Shown here in pieces: positions 35,714-46,709 of a stretch of DNA of 64,000 bases. The notes below the pieces were generated by a model, which was given only the letters and a program-made list of their open reading frames with translations, searched no databases and was not told the origin of the DNA. The stretch covers positions 124,001 through 188,000 of the forward strand of contig NZ_NEXX01000001.1 of the NCBI RefSeq assembly GCF_002174125.1, written 5' to 3'. Numbering within the stretch: the stretch's first letter is position 1; each line of letters starts with the position of its first letter. Source of the stretch: Acinetobacter populi. GTDB lineage: Bacteria > Pseudomonadota > Gammaproteobacteria > Pseudomonadales > Moraxellaceae. A program made the position numbers and the translations under genes.

Positions 35714-37618
35714 TTAAGCTTTAGGTAAAGACGGCAATGGTGGCGGGGTGGTTGGATCAGTTGAAATACTGACCTCAGCCAAAGGCACCGGATTATCCGA
35801 AACATAGACTTTTGGTGGCTGCGGATCACGACCTTCCATGATGTCACGAATCTGATCGCGATCAATGGTTTCCCATTCCATCAAGGCTTTTACCATCGCA
35901 TGTGCAACATCTTTATGTGATTCAATGATGTCACGGGCAACCTTATATTGCTCATCCAAAATACGACGGATTTCACTATCGACTTGTTGTTGGGTTGCTT
36001 CGGAAATCGTACGATTACCGACATTACCAAAGAAGCCCTGTGTATTCTCGTCTTCATAAACCATCACACCCAGTTTATCCGACATACCGTATTTGGTAAC
36101 CATTGCACGTGCCATTTTAGTTGCACGTTCAAAATCGTTGGAAGCACCAGTCGATTGCTGATTAATAAAGACTTCTTCAGCAATACGACCACCAAACAGA
36201 ATCGAGATTTCATTGAGCATTTTGCTCTTGTAATTACTGATCGCATCCTGTTCCGGTAATTGCCAAGTCACACCCAATGCCCAACCACGTGGCATGATAG
36301 TGACCTTATGTACTGGATCTGTACCAGGAAGAATTTCTGCAACAATCGCATGGCCAGATTCATGATAAGCCGTCGCACGACGCTCTTCGTCACGAATCAC
36401 CATGGATTTACGTTCTGGTCCCATATAGATCTTGTCTTTTGCATCTTCAAAGTCATGCATATCGACGGTATTTTTATTACGACGAGCTGCAAACAATGCT
36501 GCCTCGTTGACAAGATTGGCAAGCTGTGCACCAGAAAAGCCCGGTGTACCTCGTGCCAGAACAGGAACATCAACACCTGTTACAGACGGCAATTTTTTCA
36601 GGTGGACATTCAAAATCTGTTCACGACCTTTAATGTCAGGCAGACCGACCATCACTTGACGGTCAAAACGTCCCGGACGCAACAATGCTTTATCCAGTAC
36701 ATCAACACGGTTGGTTGCTGCAATGACGATGATCCCTTCATTGCCTTCAAAACCGTCCATTTCTACCAACATCTGGTTCAAGGTCTGTTCACGTTCATCA
36801 TGACCACCACCTGTACCAGAACCACGATGACGACCTACCGCATCAATCTCATCAATAAAAATGATACAAGGCGCATGACGTTTTGCCTGCTCGAACATGT
36901 CACGAACACGGGAAGCACCCACACCGACAAACATCTCGACAAAGTCAGAACCGGAAATACTAAAGAAAGGAACTTTTGCTTCACCGGCAATGGCTTTTGC
37001 TAATAAGGTTTTACCTGTACCAGGAGGCCCTACCATCAATACGCCTTTTGGAATAGATGCACCCAGACGTTTAAATTTGGCAGGATCTTTGAGGAAATCA
37101 ACGATCTCAACCACTTCCTGTTTGGCTTCATCACATCCTGCAACATCGGTAAATGTCACTTTAATTTGATCTTCAGATAACATTTTGGCTTTAGACTTAC
37201 CAAAGCTCATTGGTCCGCCTTTACCACCGGCACCGCCACCCATGTTCCGCATAAAGAACATAAACAGCAGAATGATCAGTAATACTGGAAAACTGGCAAT
37301 TAACAATTGCATCAATAAGCCTTGGCGATGTGGTGCAGTTCCTTGAACTTCCACACCATTTTGCAACAAGTTTGGTACAAATTGTGGATCAAAAACATCT
37401 GGACGAATCGTTTCGAACTCAGTGCCATTCGCTTTGGTACCAGTTATACGTTCGCCATCAATTGTGACCTGTTTGATCTGTTTCGCTTCAACAGCCGTCA
37501 CGAATTGAGAGTAATTTAAGGTATCAGTCTTATTCTGGCCGCTGAAATTACTAAAGACTAGTATCAGAACACCGATGATAATCAGCCACAATACGGCATT
37601 CTTGAAGATATCGCTCAA
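35714..37618 (-). CDS. ftsH: ATP-dependent zinc metalloprotease FtsH
   Basis: A 634-residue inner-membrane AAA protease that degrades sigma-32, LpxC and damaged membrane proteins. Two N-terminal membrane helices (about residues 6-23 and 102-122) flank a periplasmic domain. The AAA module shows Walker A '[13 protein letters not shown]', Walker B '[15 protein letters not shown]' and the SRH 'RPGRFDRQ'. The zinc site is '[11 protein letters not shown]'. The start appears to be TTG at 37618, since no in-frame ATG precedes it and GGGAAT lies upstream. Rare start use may limit synthesis. It is downstream of rlmE, the classical partner. Confidence 0.96.
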   Translation of the reverse strand: MSDIFKNAVLWLIIIGVLILVFSNFSGQNKTDTLNYSQFVTAVEAKQIKQVTIDGERITGTKANGTEFETIRPDVFDPQFVPNLLQNGVEVQGTAPHRQGLLMQLLIASFPVLLIILLFMFFMRNMGGGAGGKGGPMSFGKSKAKMLSEDQIKVTFTDVAGCDEAKQEVVEIVDFLKDPAKFKRLGASIPKGVLMVGPPGTGKTLLAKAIAGEAKVPFFSISGSDFVEMFVGVGASRVRDMFEQAKRHAPCIIFIDEIDAVGRHRGSGTGGGHDEREQTLNQMLVEMDGFEGNEGIIVIAATNRVDVLDKALLRPGRFDRQVMVGLPDIKGREQILNVHLKKLPSVTGVDVPVLARGTPGFSGAQLANLVNEAALFAARRNKNTVDMHDFEDAKDKIYMGPERKSMVIRDEERRATAYHESGHAIVAEILPGTDPVHKVTIMPRGWALGVTWQLPEQDAISNYKSKMLNEISILFGGRIAEEVFINQQSTGASNDFERATKMARAMVTKYGMSDKLGVMVYEDENTQGFFGNVGNRTISEATQQQVDSEIRRILDEQYKVARDIIESHKDVAHAMVKALMEWETIDRDQIRDIMEGRDPQPPKVYVSDNPVPLAEVSISTDPTTPPPLPSLPKA

Positions 37619-37747
37619 AGCATTATTCCCATATTTATTAAACTGAGTAGATGTGATTTCAAACTGAAAACTCTACCTAACCAAAATGCTAAACACAAAT
37701 TCTAACAGCTTTACAGCTCATAAGCATGTCTATAAATAGACAATTTG

Positions 37748-38404
37748 CTACTGAGCTTGTAACGCTTTTTTCCGTCCCTGTCCAATCAAAAATACCTCTT
37801 TTGATCTGGCACGAGAAGCCTCAGGTTTTGCAGTTTTCAAAACATCAAAACTGTCTACCATCTGTTTACGGAACTCATCAAATCCAGTTCCCTGAAACAC
37901 TTTCACCACCATTTGTCCATGTGAACCCAGTACTTTTTGTGCAAAATCCAGTGCCAGCTCACATAAATAAATTTGTCGTGGTTGATCGACAGCCCTATTA
38001 CCTGATGTATTGGGTGCCATATCGGAAATTACAAGGTCTACCGTGCGTCCATTTAAAATATTTAACAATTTTTCGAAAACTTCCTGCTCACGAAAATCAC
38101 CCTGTAAAAAGGTCACATCAGGCAAAGCATCCATTTCCAAAATATCTGAGGCAATCACCAGCCCTTTATTTCCAACCAGTTTACCTGCGATCTGAGACCA
38201 GCTACCCGGTGCAGCGCCCAAGTCAACCACAGTCATACCGGGTTTGATCAGCTTATATTTATCCTGAATTTCTAGTAACTTATATGCAGCTCTAGCACGA
38301 TAACCTTCTTTTTGAGCTTTTTTTACAAAAGGGTCATCTAAATACTCACGCATCCAGGCTCGACTACTTTTGGATAATTTTTGATTGGTAATTTTGGTTG
38401 CCAT
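37748..38404 (-). CDS. rlmE: 23S rRNA 2'-O-methyltransferase RlmE (FtsJ)
   Basis: A 218-residue SAM-dependent methyltransferase that modifies U2552 of 23S rRNA. The SAM-binding motif is 'TVVDLGAAPGSWSQIAGKLV', and 'LVISDMAPNTSGNRAVDQPR' holds the catalytic Asp. The catalytic Lys is in 'QMVVKVFQGTGFDEF'. Length is typical. It is divergent from yhbY and is followed after 129 bases by ftsH. Confidence 0.96.
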   Translation of the reverse strand: MATKITNQKLSKSSRAWMREYLDDPFVKKAQKEGYRARAAYKLLEIQDKYKLIKPGMTVVDLGAAPGSWSQIAGKLVGNKGLVIASDILEMDALPDVTFLQGDFREQEVFEKLLNILNGRTVDLVISDMAPNTSGNRAVDQPRQIYLCELALDFAQKVLGSHGQMVVKVFQGTGFDEFRKQMVDSFDVLKTAKPEASRARSKEVFLIGQGRKKALQAQ

Positions 38405-38595
38405 GATAGTTCATTGAAGAAATCGATAAAACATTGAACATTGTACGTGAAAAAAAATCCAATTGCAGTAAGTGATTGTCGCTTTAAAGCTGAATTTCTT
38501 TAAAAGAAAACTCTAATATAAAATAAAATCATCTGATTGATTAGTTTTATCATAAAAAAAAGATTAGAATAAAGCGTTTTTATAAGTGGTTTGCA

Positions 38596-38925
38596 ATGAT
38601 GTCTGCATTAAAAATTCAAGAACGTAAGCGTTTACGTCAAATTGGTCACTCTTTACAACCTGTAGTCATGATTGGTAACCATGGTTTGACAGATAATGTC
38701 ATCGAAGAAACCTTGCGCGCCTTAAATGACCATGAACTGATCAAGGTAAAAATTGGCGGAGAAGATCGTGAGTTACGCAATCAACTCATTGCCGAATTAA
38801 TTGAACGTACTCAGGCACAGAACGTCCAACAAATTGGTAAAATTGTATTGCTTTATAAAAAAGCACCGCAACAAAATCAGAAACTTTCCAATCTTGTGCG
38901 CTACGCACATTTAATCAATTCCTGA
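38596..38925 (+). CDS. yhbY: Ribosome assembly RNA-binding protein YhbY
   Basis: A 109-residue CRM-domain protein that binds pre-50S ribosomal RNA. The core 'LRQIGHSLQPVVMIGNHGLT' with its GxxG loop and 'ELIKVKIGGEDRELRNQLIA' are typical. ATG codons at 38596 and 38599 are both possible starts. It is divergent from rlmE, another 50S maturation factor, as in other gammaproteobacteria. Confidence 0.94.
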   Translation: MMSALKIQERKRLRQIGHSLQPVVMIGNHGLTDNVIEETLRALNDHELIKVKIGGEDRELRNQLIAELIERTQAQNVQQIGKIVLLYKKAPQQNQKLSNLVRYAHLINS

Positions 38926-38935
38926 TTGGTTAATT

Positions 38936-39472
38936 ATGGCAACTTTCGATTTAATTTCTTTTGAACCAACACATGATATACAGTTGATTGGTGCCATAGA
39001 AACACCCGGTACAGGCATCATTCAGGTCGGGTTTTGGGTCAATGATCCCAACCAGCTGATTATCTGGGATGATAAAGTGGCAGGTTTCCCCCGTCGGGAC
39101 TATCTCTGGGAAAAAACCTGTTTTGAACTTTTTATTGGCGTGAAAGATCAGGATATCTATCGGGAAATTAACCTTTCCTCCTCAAATGCATGGCAAGCCT
39201 ATCAATTTGAAGAATATCGTTATCCTGAAAGTATGCCCCCTCAAACTGCCAATGATATAGAACTGGTTGATCTGCAACGAACCAAGTTTGGCATGACAGC
39301 CACTCTGGATATCAATCCTTTCTTATATCAGCAGCAACTCAAAAGTCGGGATATCTTTTTAGGATTATCAGCGGTTATCCTTACTGCCAAGCAACAACAT
39401 TTGTTTGCCATGCAACACAGTGGTCGCCAAGCAGATTTTCATAATAAAAGAGACTGGCTACATCAACTTTAA
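38936..39472 (+). CDS. DOMON-like domain protein
   Basis: A 178-residue protein predicted to be a beta-sandwich of the bacterial DOMON-like type. Segments such as 'RRDYLWEKTCFELFIGVKDQ', 'YREINLSSSNAWQAYQFEEY' and 'HFHNKRDW'-like C-terminal residues ('QADFHNKRDWLHQL') support this. The related domains bind haem or sugars, but no ligand is clear here. It starts ten bases after yhbY, so it is probably in the same transcript. A terminator follows. Confidence 0.8.
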   Translation: MATFDLISFEPTHDIQLIGAIETPGTGIIQVGFWVNDPNQLIIWDDKVAGFPRRDYLWEKTCFELFIGVKDQDIYREINLSSSNAWQAYQFEEYRYPESMPPQTANDIELVDLQRTKFGMTATLDINPFLYQQQLKSRDIFLGLSAVILTAKQQHLFAMQHSGRQADFHNKRDWLHQL

Positions 39473-39477
39473 AAGAC

Positions 39478-39521
39478 ATAAAAAAAGAACATGCCAATCT
39501 AAATTTGCCTGTTCTTTTTCT
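39478..39521. terminator. Bidirectional terminator
   Basis: AAAAAAGAACATGCCAA pairs with TTTGCCTGTTCTTTTTC with one mismatch, with A- and T-runs on each side, between the converging DOMON-like and coiled-coil genes. Confidence 0.8.
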
Positions 39522-39537
39522 TACTTTATATCGCTGA

Positions 39538-39960
39538 TCAGGATTCAGTCTGATCACTCTTTTCCTTTGGTTGTGATAGGTTAATTTTATTTAAGGCTTC
39601 CACCGTATGCTGTTTTGAACGTTTAAAGATTTCTGCCAGTTGTTCCTTATGTTTTGCAGAAATATCGCTTATTTCCTGCTTAATTTCTTTGGAGACCTGA
39701 TTCACATCTTCTATTACAGTTGAAAACTCTTCTTTCACCACATCTTTGAGTTCCAGCAAATCTGCCTGAGAAAGCGGAAACTGCGCCTTGATTGATTCAA
39801 TTCTATTTAGAAAATCCTGTTTTAACTCGATAATTTGTGCTTGAACAAGTTCTGCAAAATCCTGTTTTGTTGTTTGTTCAGCAGTTTCCGCTTTCTGTGT
39901 TTCTGCTGTAACTTTTTCTGCTGTCACGGGTTCTTGAGGTTTTGGCGTATGTTCTGTCAT
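39538..39960 (-). CDS. Acidic coiled-coil protein, function unknown
   Basis: A 140-residue protein with a Thr/Glu/Lys-rich, low-complexity N-terminus (residues 1-35, repeating 'TAEKVTAETQKAETAEQ') and then a long charged helix (about residues 36-120) that should form a coiled coil. No signal peptide or membrane segment is visible. I do not recognise the family. It stands alone with a terminator shared with the DOMON-like gene and a long gap on its upstream side. Confidence 0.7.
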   Translation of the reverse strand: MTEHTPKPQEPVTAEKVTAETQKAETAEQTTKQDFAELVQAQIIELKQDFLNRIESIKAQFPLSQADLLELKDVVKEEFSTVIEDVNQVSKEIKQEISDISAKHKEQLAEIFKRSKQHTVEALNKINLSQPKEKSDQTES

Positions 39961-40341
39961 GATAAAAGTCCTTCTATCAATGGATTTTAATTGATCATTA
40001 TTTAACTATGTTTTGAATTAAACAGTGATAAGAATTGTCTGACAATTTATGTTTGAGGAAACTTTCCGATGAATAGCAGCAAAATACTTTTGGTGTAAAA
40101 AAAACCATACAGTTTCTATTGTTTGATAAGGTGGTCGAATATCGAAAATAATGTTTAAATTATGTACAACCTCCAATGCTATCTATATAGAATAGGACAC
40201 TTTATTTTTAAGCAGCTTAAATCCCAAAACGCAAATAACGATCAGCCACTTCTACACTTTATCTGATTATTTTATGCTGTATTTTCATAAACTATATTCC
40301 ACCAAGTTTTAGCTATTTTTAAATGGACTTTTCACTACTTC

Positions 40342-40362
40342 ATGCGTACAATACGTTTTTAA
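40342..40362 (+). other. Six-codon leader-like frame before carA
   Basis: ATG at 40342 reads 'MRTIRF' and stops, just before the attenuator-like hairpin. Two of six codons are Arg, which is suggestive for carbamoyl-phosphate synthase control, but there is no convincing ribosome-binding site. Confidence 0.2.
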
Positions 40363-40367
40363 GTTAC

Positions 40368-40433
40368 AAGCGAGTAGACCAAAGGTGGACGTACACACGT
40401 TTCCTTCTTTTTTTTAGTCTTCTCGCTTTTTTA
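40368..40433 (+). promoter_or_regulatory. Attenuator-like overlapping hairpins in the carA leader
   Basis: The outer stem AAGCGAGTAGAC (40368-40379) pairs with GTCTTCTCGCTT (40417-40428), one mismatch, followed by TTTT. Inside it, AAGG..ACGT (40382-40393) pairs with ACGT..CCTT (40397-40406), itself followed by C and T8. Two mutually linked terminator-like structures 26 bases before the start codon suggest premature termination control of carAB. Confidence 0.5.
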
Positions 40434-40458
40434 CAGCTTAAAATTCAGGAGCTTTGGT

Positions 40459-41598
40459 TTGAGCACCCCCGCCATTTTAGCCCTTGCTGATGGAACGATC
40501 TTTAAAGGAACGTCTATCGGTGCAATGGGATTCACCACTGGTGAAGTCGTTTTTAATACTGCCATGACAGGCTATCAAGAAATTTTAACTGATCCAAGTT
40601 ATGCACAACAACTTGTGACATTGACTTATCCACATATTGGCAACACTGGTTGCAATGAAGAAGATACTGAGTCTGTCCGTATTCATAAAGTCTGGGCAAA
40701 TGGTCTGATTATTCGTGACTTACCCCTTTTACACAGCAATTTCCGTGCAACACAATCTTTAGGTGACTATTTAAAACAACATAACGTGGTTGCCATTGCC
40801 GATATTGATACACGTAAATTAACCCGTATTTTACGTGATAAAGGTGCACAAAACGGCTGTATTCTGGCTGGTGAAAATATTTCGGAAGAAGAAGCCCTTG
40901 CCAAAGCACGCGCATTCGGTGGCTTAAATGGTCTAGACCTTGCCAAAGAATGCTGTGATCCAGAAGGTTTTGAATGGACAGAAGGTTCATGGCAATTAGG
41001 TCAGGGTTTTAGCAAACCTGAGCTTAAATACCATGTAGTAGCGTACGACTATGGTGTCAAAACCAACATCTTGCGTATGCTTGCAGATCGCAGCTGTAAA
41101 TTAACTGTGGTACCGGCTCAAACACCAATCGAAAAGGTTCTGGCACTCAATCCAGATGGCGTATTCCTGTCCAATGGTCCAGGCGATCCAGCAGCATGTG
41201 ATTATGCTATTGCAGCGGTAAAAACATTGATTGAAACAACGACTCTGCCTGTATTCGGTATTTGTCTGGGTCATCAGATTCTGGCACTTGCTTCTGGTGC
41301 CAAGACACTTAAGATGGGTCACGGGCATCATGGTGCCAACCATCCGGTTCAAAACATTGAAGATGGTACGGTAATGATCACATCACAAAACCATGGTTTT
41401 GCCGTTGATGAAAGCACCTTGCCTGCGACTTTAAAAGTCACTCATCGTTCCCTATTTGACGGGACAAATCAGGGCATTCATCGTACCGACAAACCTGCTT
41501 TTAGCTTTCAGGGTCATCCCGAAGCCAGCCCAGGTCCGCACGATTGTGCCCCATTGTTCGATCACTTTATCGAACTGATTGAAGCAGCAAAACAGTAA
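40459..41598 (+). CDS. carA: Carbamoyl-phosphate synthase small subunit
   Basis: A 379-residue glutamine amidotransferase subunit supplying ammonia to CarB for arginine and pyrimidine synthesis. The N-terminal CPSase_sm domain has '[20 protein letters not shown]', and the class I amidotransferase has '[13 protein letters not shown]' and the nucleophile in '[14 protein letters not shown]'. His and Glu of the triad lie in '[13 protein letters not shown]'. The start is TTG at 40459 with CAGGAG seven bases upstream; no ATG fits. An attenuator-like structure lies just before the gene. carB follows 18 bases later. Confidence 0.97.
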   Translation: MSTPAILALADGTIFKGTSIGAMGFTTGEVVFNTAMTGYQEILTDPSYAQQLVTLTYPHIGNTGCNEEDTESVRIHKVWANGLIIRDLPLLHSNFRATQSLGDYLKQHNVVAIADIDTRKLTRILRDKGAQNGCILAGENISEEEALAKARAFGGLNGLDLAKECCDPEGFEWTEGSWQLGQGFSKPELKYHVVAYDYGVKTNILRMLADRSCKLTVVPAQTPIEKVLALNPDGVFLSNGPGDPAACDYAIAAVKTLIETTTLPVFGICLGHQILALASGAKTLKMGHGHHGANHPVQNIEDGTVMITSQNHGFAVDESTLPATLKVTHRSLFDGTNQGIHRTDKPAFSFQGHPEASPGPHDCAPLFDHFIELIEAAKQ

Positions 41599-41616
41599 TT
41601 CAAGAGCGAGTAAATC

Positions 41617-44600
41617 ATGCCTAAACGTACGGATATTAAAAGCATCTTAATTATTGGTGCTGGTCCAATTGTGATTGGTCAAGCCTGTGAGTTTGACTAT
41701 TCTGGCGCACAAGCCTGTAAAGCCCTTCGTGAAGAAGGCTATCGTGTCATTTTGGTTAACTCTAACCCAGCAACCATCATGACCGATCCTGCCATGGCTG
41801 ATGCAACCTACATTGAGCCAATCACTTGGCAAACAGTTGCACAGATCATTGAAAAAGAACGTCCCGATGCAGTTTTGCCAACCATGGGTGGACAAACCGC
41901 ACTTAACTGTGCGCTTGCCCTTGATGAACATGGTGTATTGGCACAATATGGCGTGGAATTGATCGGCGCAAGCAAAGATGCCATCGAAAAAGCCGAAGAC
42001 CGTAAATTATTCGATCAGGCAATGCGTAAAATCGGACTGGAATGTCCAAAAGCTGCCATCGCAGAAACTATGGAAGAAGCCTTAGCAATTCAGGCAGGTT
42101 TCGGTTTCCCTGTGATTATCCGCCCATCATTTACCATGGGTGGTTCTGGTGGTGGTATCGCTTATAACCGCGAAGAATTTCTGGAAATTTGTGAGCGTGG
42201 CTTTGACCTTTCTCCAACCCATCAATTATTGATCGATGAATCATTGATTGGCTGGAAAGAATACGAGATGGAAGTTGTCCGTGACAAAAAAGACAACTGT
42301 ATCATCGTCTGTGCCATTGAAAACTTTGATCCAATGGGTGTCCATACTGGCGACTCAATTACCGTTGCACCAGCTCAAACTCTGACCGATAAAGAATATC
42401 AAATCATGCGGAATGCATCGATTGCAGTATTGCGTGAAATCGGTGTGGAAACTGGTGGTTCTAACGTACAATTCGGGATCAACCCGAAAGATGGACGTAT
42501 GGTGGTAATCGAGATGAACCCTCGTGTTTCTCGTTCCTCTGCCCTCGCCTCTAAAGCCACAGGTTTCCCGATTGCAAAAGTTGCGGCAAAACTTGCTGTA
42601 GGTTATACCCTTGATGAATTAAAAAATGACATCACAGGTGGTATTACACCAGCATCATTTGAACCATCTATCGACTATGTGGTCACCAAAATTCCTCGCT
42701 TTAACTTTGAGAAATTCCCACAAGCCGAACCCGTGCTCACCACACAGATGAAATCTGTCGGTGAAGTCATGGCGATTGGCCGTAATTTCCAAGAATCGGT
42801 ACAAAAAGCCTTACGCGGTCTGGAAGTTGGCGTGAGTGGTTTTGATGAAAAAATTACCGATGATGTTGAAAATATCAAAGATAAAATCAAAGTTGAGCTA
42901 AAAGTTCCCGGTCCAGAACGGATCTGGTACGTTGCTGATGCATTCCGTCATGGTTTTAGTCTGGACGATGTATTTGAAGCCACCAAAATTGACCGCTGGT
43001 TCCTGATTCAGATTGAAGATATTGTCAAAACTGAAGCAGAAATCAAAACATTAGGCTTTGGTGATCTTACTGCCGAAAATATTCGCAGTTTTAAACGCAA
43101 AGGTTTGTCTGATCTTCGTATTGCAGATTTGATGGGAATTTCACAAAAGCAGTTCCGCAAACAACGCTGGAATCTGGGTGTTTATCCTGTCTACAAACGT
43201 GTCGATACTTGTGCAGCAGAATTTGCGTCTAGCACAGCCTATATGTATTCGACTTATGACGAAGAATGTGAAGCCAATCCATCAAATCGTGAAAAAATCA
43301 TGGTGATTGGTGGTGGACCAAACCGTATTGGTCAAGGTATCGAGTTTGATTACTGTTGTGTGCATGCTGCACTGGCGATGCGTGATGATGGTTATGAAAC
43401 CATCATGGTCAACTGTAACCCAGAAACAGTATCAACCGATTATGATACCTCAGACCGTTTGTATTTCGAGCCAATTACACTCGAAGATGTACTGGAAATC
43501 GTCCGTACCGAAAAACCAAAAGGTATCATCGTGCAATATGGTGGTCAAACACCATTGAAACTGGCACGTGCCTTAGAAGAAGCTGGTGCACCAATTATCG
43601 GGACCTCTCCTGATGCGATTGACCGTGCTGAAGATCGTGAACGCTTCCAGCAAATGATTCAGAAACTCGGTCTGCGTCAGCCAAGTAACAGTATTGTTAA
43701 ATCTGCTGAAGAAGGCATTGCCGAAGCAGCAAAAGTGGGCTTCCCACTGGTTGTACGTCCTTCCTATGTTTTAGGTGGTCGTGCGATGGAAATCGTCTAT
43801 AACGAAGAAGAGCTGAAACGTTATCTGCGTGAAGCGGTACAAGCATCAAATGAAGCACCAGTATTACTGGATCATTTCCTTGATGATGCAACCGAAGTCG
43901 ATGTCGATTGCGTTTCTGACGGCAAAGATGTGGTGATTGGCGGTATTATGCAGCATATCGAACAAGCAGGGATTCACTCTGGTGACTCGGCATGTTCTAT
44001 CCCGCCTTATTCATTGTCTGCCGAAATTCAGGATGAAATGCGCCGCCAAACTGTTGCCATGGCAAAAGAATTGGGCGTAGTTGGCCTTATGAATGTCCAG
44101 TTTGCTGTTAAAGGCAATGATGTGTATATTCTGGAAGTGAATCCTCGTGCATCTCGTACGGTACCATTCGTATCGAAATGTATTGGTGAATCGCTGGCTA
44201 AGGTTGCTGCACGCTGTATGGCGGGTCAATCGCTGGCATCCCAAGGCTTTACCACTGAAATTATCCCAACTTACTACTCGGTAAAAGAAGCAGTCTTCCC
44301 ATTTGCCAAGTTCCCGGGTGTAGACCCTGTACTTGGGCCAGAAATGAAATCAACTGGTGAAGTCATGGGTGTGGGTAAAACTTTCGGTGAGGCCTTCTAC
44401 AAAGCAGTATTGGGTTCCAATGATCGCTTACCTGGTAAGCCAACTGAAGGCGAAACCAAATATGTGTTCCTATCAGTCCGTGATTCGGATAAGCCACATG
44501 TTGCACGAATTGCCAAACAACTGGTCGAACATGGCTTCAAACTGGTTGCAACAGGTGGTACGTTTGATGTGATTAATGAGGCTGGCATCGCCTGTGAACG

Positions 44601-44850
44601 TGTAAATAAAGTCACAGAAGGTCGCCCTCATATTGTTGACCGCTTGAAAAATGGCGAGATACACCTCATTATTAATACCACTGAAGGTAAACAAGCACAG
44701 CAAGACTCGTTCTCGATTCGCCGCTCTGCATTACAAGGCAAAGTGTATTACACCACGACATTGAATGGTGCTGATGCAGTCTGCCAAGCATTAGGAATCA
44801 AATTACCAATGGATGTATATCGCTTACAGGATTTACAAACAGTAGGTTAA
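41617..44850 (+). CDS. carB: Carbamoyl-phosphate synthase large subunit
   Basis: A 1,077-residue synthetase with two homologous ATP-grasp halves. The first opens with '[20 protein letters not shown]' and the second near residue 560 with '[20 protein letters not shown]'. The oligomerisation domain lies between them and the MGS-like allosteric domain at the end ('[20 protein letters not shown]'). It makes carbamoyl phosphate from bicarbonate, ammonia and two ATP. Length matches the family. It is co-transcribed with carA and followed by a strong terminator. Confidence 0.98.
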   Translation: MPKRTDIKSILIIGAGPIVIGQACEFDYSGAQACKALREEGYRVILVNSNPATIMTDPAMADATYIEPITWQTVAQIIEKERPDAVLPTMGGQTALNCALALDEHGVLAQYGVELIGASKDAIEKAEDRKLFDQAMRKIGLECPKAAIAETMEEALAIQAGFGFPVIIRPSFTMGGSGGGIAYNREEFLEICERGFDLSPTHQLLIDESLIGWKEYEMEVVRDKKDNCIIVCAIENFDPMGVHTGDSITVAPAQTLTDKEYQIMRNASIAVLREIGVETGGSNVQFGINPKDGRMVVIEMNPRVSRSSALASKATGFPIAKVAAKLAVGYTLDELKNDITGGITPASFEPSIDYVVTKIPRFNFEKFPQAEPVLTTQMKSVGEVMAIGRNFQESVQKALRGLEVGVSGFDEKITDDVENIKDKIKVELKVPGPERIWYVADAFRHGFSLDDVFEATKIDRWFLIQIEDIVKTEAEIKTLGFGDLTAENIRSFKRKGLSDLRIADLMGISQKQFRKQRWNLGVYPVYKRVDTCAAEFASSTAYMYSTYDEECEANPSNREKIMVIGGGPNRIGQGIEFDYCCVHAALAMRDDGYETIMVNCNPETVSTDYDTSDRLYFEPITLEDVLEIVRTEKPKGIIVQYGGQTPLKLARALEEAGAPIIGTSPDAIDRAEDRERFQQMIQKLGLRQPSNSIVKSAEEGIAEAAKVGFPLVVRPSYVLGGRAMEIVYNEEELKRYLREAVQASNEAPVLLDHFLDDATEVDVDCVSDGKDVVIGGIMQHIEQAGIHSGDSACSIPPYSLSAEIQDEMRRQTVAMAKELGVVGLMNVQFAVKGNDVYILEVNPRASRTVPFVSKCIGESLAKVAARCMAGQSLASQGFTTEIIPTYYSVKEAVFPFAKFPGVDPVLGPEMKSTGEVMGVGKTFGEAFYKAVLGSNDRLPGKPTEGETKYVFLSVRDSDKPHVARIAKQLVEHGFKLVATGGTFDVINEAGIACERVNKVTEGRPHIVDRLKNGEIHLIINTTEGKQAQQDSFSIRRSALQGKVYYTTTLNGADAVCQALGIKLPMDVYRLQDLQTVG

Positions 44851-44858
44851 TCATATTC

Positions 44859-44902
44859 GACACTTCCGTCACCTTTACGGAGGTGGCGGAAGTTTTTTTT
44901 TG
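44859..44902 (+). terminator. Terminator after carB
   Basis: CACTTCCG-T-CACC pairs with GGTG-G-CGGAAGT, followed by T9. It separates carAB from greA. Confidence 0.88.
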
Positions 44903-44995
44903 GTACTTAAGAAACTTGCTGAACCTAGCATTTTTAATGTTTAGCAAATTCTATATGTATTATTTATCATAACTCTCTGGATGTGAGGGAAAATT

Positions 44996-45472
44996 ATGCA
45001 ACGCTACCCAATGACACCCGAAGGCAAAATAGCTTTGGAAAAAGAATTACAGCAGTTAAAAACTGTAGATCGTCCACGTATTACTCAAGCGATTGCAGAA
45101 GCACGTGAACATGGTGATCTGAAAGAAAATGCCGAATATCATGCTGCACGTGAACAACAAGGCTTCTGCGAAGGTCGTATCCAGGATATCGAGGGGAAAC
45201 TTGGCGCTGCACAAGTGATCGATGTCAAAGACCTTGAACAAAATGGCCGAGTGGTCTTTGGTGTAACAGTGACCATTGAAAATCTGGATACCGAAGAACA
45301 AAAAACCTATAAAATTGTAGGTGATGATGAAGCAGACTTTAGAATTAATAAAATTTCTGTGAACTCCCCTATTGCCCGTGGTCTGCTAGGCAAAAACGAA
45401 GGTGATGATGCAAAAATCACTACCCCACAGGGTGAAGTTGAATACGAAGTTGTTAAAGTTGAATATTTGTAA
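44996..45472 (+). CDS. greA: Transcription elongation factor GreA
   Basis: A 158-residue factor that stimulates RNA cleavage by backtracked RNA polymerase. The N-terminal coiled coil ('[20 protein letters not shown]', '[20 protein letters not shown]') carries the acidic tip with Asp and Glu in 'GDLKENAEY', and the C-terminal FKBP-like domain includes '[15 protein letters not shown]'. Length matches. It follows carAB, as commonly seen in Acinetobacter, with its own leader and terminator. Confidence 0.97.
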   Translation: MQRYPMTPEGKIALEKELQQLKTVDRPRITQAIAEAREHGDLKENAEYHAAREQQGFCEGRIQDIEGKLGAAQVIDVKDLEQNGRVVFGVTVTIENLDTEEQKTYKIVGDDEADFRINKISVNSPIARGLLGKNEGDDAKITTPQGEVEYEVVKVEYL

Positions 45473-45479
45473 AAAATTT

Positions 45480-45511
45480 AGCCCCTCAATATGAGGGGTT
45501 AAGTTTTTTAT
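45480..45511 (+). terminator. Terminator after greA
   Basis: CCCCTCA and TGAGGGG form the stem with a 3-base loop, followed shortly by TTTTTT. Confidence 0.78.
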
Positions 45512-45576
45512 GACATCAATTTTTTCAAATCAACCTTATTTTTTATCACATCTAATATAGTCTAGCTGAAATATTA

Positions 45577-46344
45577 TTATTGAAACGGTATCACCACTTT
45601 TTTGCTTTTCTGCACTTGCTTATGGCTTTCCGGCTCGAATGCAGGCCAATCATATTCTAAAAAATTGAGTGTCCATTGATAATATTTTTGACCAATGTCC
45701 TTAAACTCAATCTGTAAAATGCCCCACACTTCATCATGGCAATGCGGCGATGTTTTATATTCCTGTTCGCTAAAACAAGCCCGGATCATTTGAGAATAAG
45801 AAAATGGAATATCTTTTAATCCCACTTGATATTTGCCTTTGGCTTCAAGTCTAACAAAATCAGCAACATTCTCATGTGCGCCACCACCAGAATAACCGAT
45901 AAAATATCGATTTAATATTGCAATTGCCCTCTCTGTTTTATTCAAGGGATAAAGTGCTGGATAAATTGATAATCCTTCAGGTGCCATATCATAATCGTGG
46001 ATAGGTGCCTGATTCGAATGCTGATAATCCTTAAAATTCCAATGGTCTAGTACTTTATATTGTCCATCAAATTTCTGTAGTTTGATCATTTGCGGTGTAT
46101 TATCAATCAGATAATAGGCTGTCGGATCATTTTTTAATTGCCATAAACCCAGTGCATCATTACGACAGTTGATTTGAATAGAGAGACAAATATTTTGTAG
46201 GGCATCTTGCGTCATTTTGACAGCAATAAATGGCAAAGCCGTCACTTTTTGCTGCTGTGCAGCCATTGTAATTTGCATCGTAGACATCGAAGACAATGCC
46301 AGGATCATCGGAATAATTTTTATCTTTGCCAAATTTTTCTGCAT
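45577..46344 (-). CDS. Secreted or periplasmic protein, function unknown
   Basis: A 255-residue protein with a signal peptide (residues 1-28, 'IIPMILALSSMSTMQITMAA'). I do not recognise the family. The mature part carries a paired cysteine motif ('NICLSIQINCRNDALGLW', 'RACFSEQEYKTSPHCHDEVW') suggesting two disulfides, and aromatic-rich strands as in secreted globular proteins. ATG at 46344 is used, because one at 46356 overlaps the preceding gene. It follows the alkyltransferase-like gene on the same strand at short distance. Confidence 0.78.
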   Translation of the reverse strand: MQKNLAKIKIIPMILALSSMSTMQITMAAQQQKVTALPFIAVKMTQDALQNICLSIQINCRNDALGLWQLKNDPTAYYLIDNTPQMIKLQKFDGQYKVLDHWNFKDYQHSNQAPIHDYDMAPEGLSIYPALYPLNKTERAIAILNRYFIGYSGGGAHENVADFVRLEAKGKYQVGLKDIPFSYSQMIRACFSEQEYKTSPHCHDEVWGILQIEFKDIGQKYYQWTLNFLEYDWPAFEPESHKQVQKSKKVVIPFQ

Positions 46345-46349
46345 TATTA

Positions 46350-46658
46350 TCACCATTCAAAATATTTTAACGCTATCCTATTATTTTTAAACGTAACTCC
46401 TTCCTCCAGCAACATTAATTTTTGAATATTTTCTCCTTTTGCATTAACACCAGTGGTTCGGATTTGTCCTTGGGCATTGACCACTCTATGCCATGGAATC
46501 TCACTATTATCATCCGTGTGTTGTAGCACTTTGGCAACCATACGTGCATGTCTAGGCAGACCTGCCAGCCTTGCGACTTGACCATAGCTGGCAACCCGTC
46601 CATATGGAATCAAATCAACTACAGCAAGAATCTGCCGGGCGAGTTCAATATTCTGCAA
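46350..46658 (-). CDS. Alkyltransferase-like (ATL) DNA repair protein
   Basis: A 102-residue protein homologous to the C-terminal domain of O6-alkylguanine-DNA alkyltransferases. It keeps the DNA-binding helix-turn-helix and arginine finger ('YGRVASYGQVARLAGLPRHA') but has Trp in place of the alkyl-accepting cysteine: 'IPWHRVVNAQGQI' where MGMT has PCHRVV. That makes it an ATL protein like E. coli YbaZ, which binds O6-alkylguanine and flags it for nucleotide excision repair. The symbol is left blank because paralogues vary. It is preceded by the fur terminator. Confidence 0.92.
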   Translation of the reverse strand: MQNIELARQILAVVDLIPYGRVASYGQVARLAGLPRHARMVAKVLQHTDDNSEIPWHRVVNAQGQIRTTGVNAKGENIQKLMLLEEGVTFKNNRIALKYFEW

Positions 46659-46709
46659 AATTTAATATCCCGATAAACGCTGAACTAAAATCTGAAAATA
46701 ATTTATATA

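Larger units (their letters stand above)
39961..40458. other. Long intergenic region upstream of carA
   Basis: This 498-base gap serves divergent promoters of the coiled-coil gene and carA. The last 100 bases hold overlapping terminator-like hairpins, listed separately. Nothing else is recognisable; no tRNA, no long reading frame. Confidence 0.5.

Noticed and set aside
36260-37003. 247-codon plus-strand frame inside ftsH
   Set aside because: Antisense to conserved AAA and protease motifs; composition (His, Cys, Thr) is that of a shadow frame.
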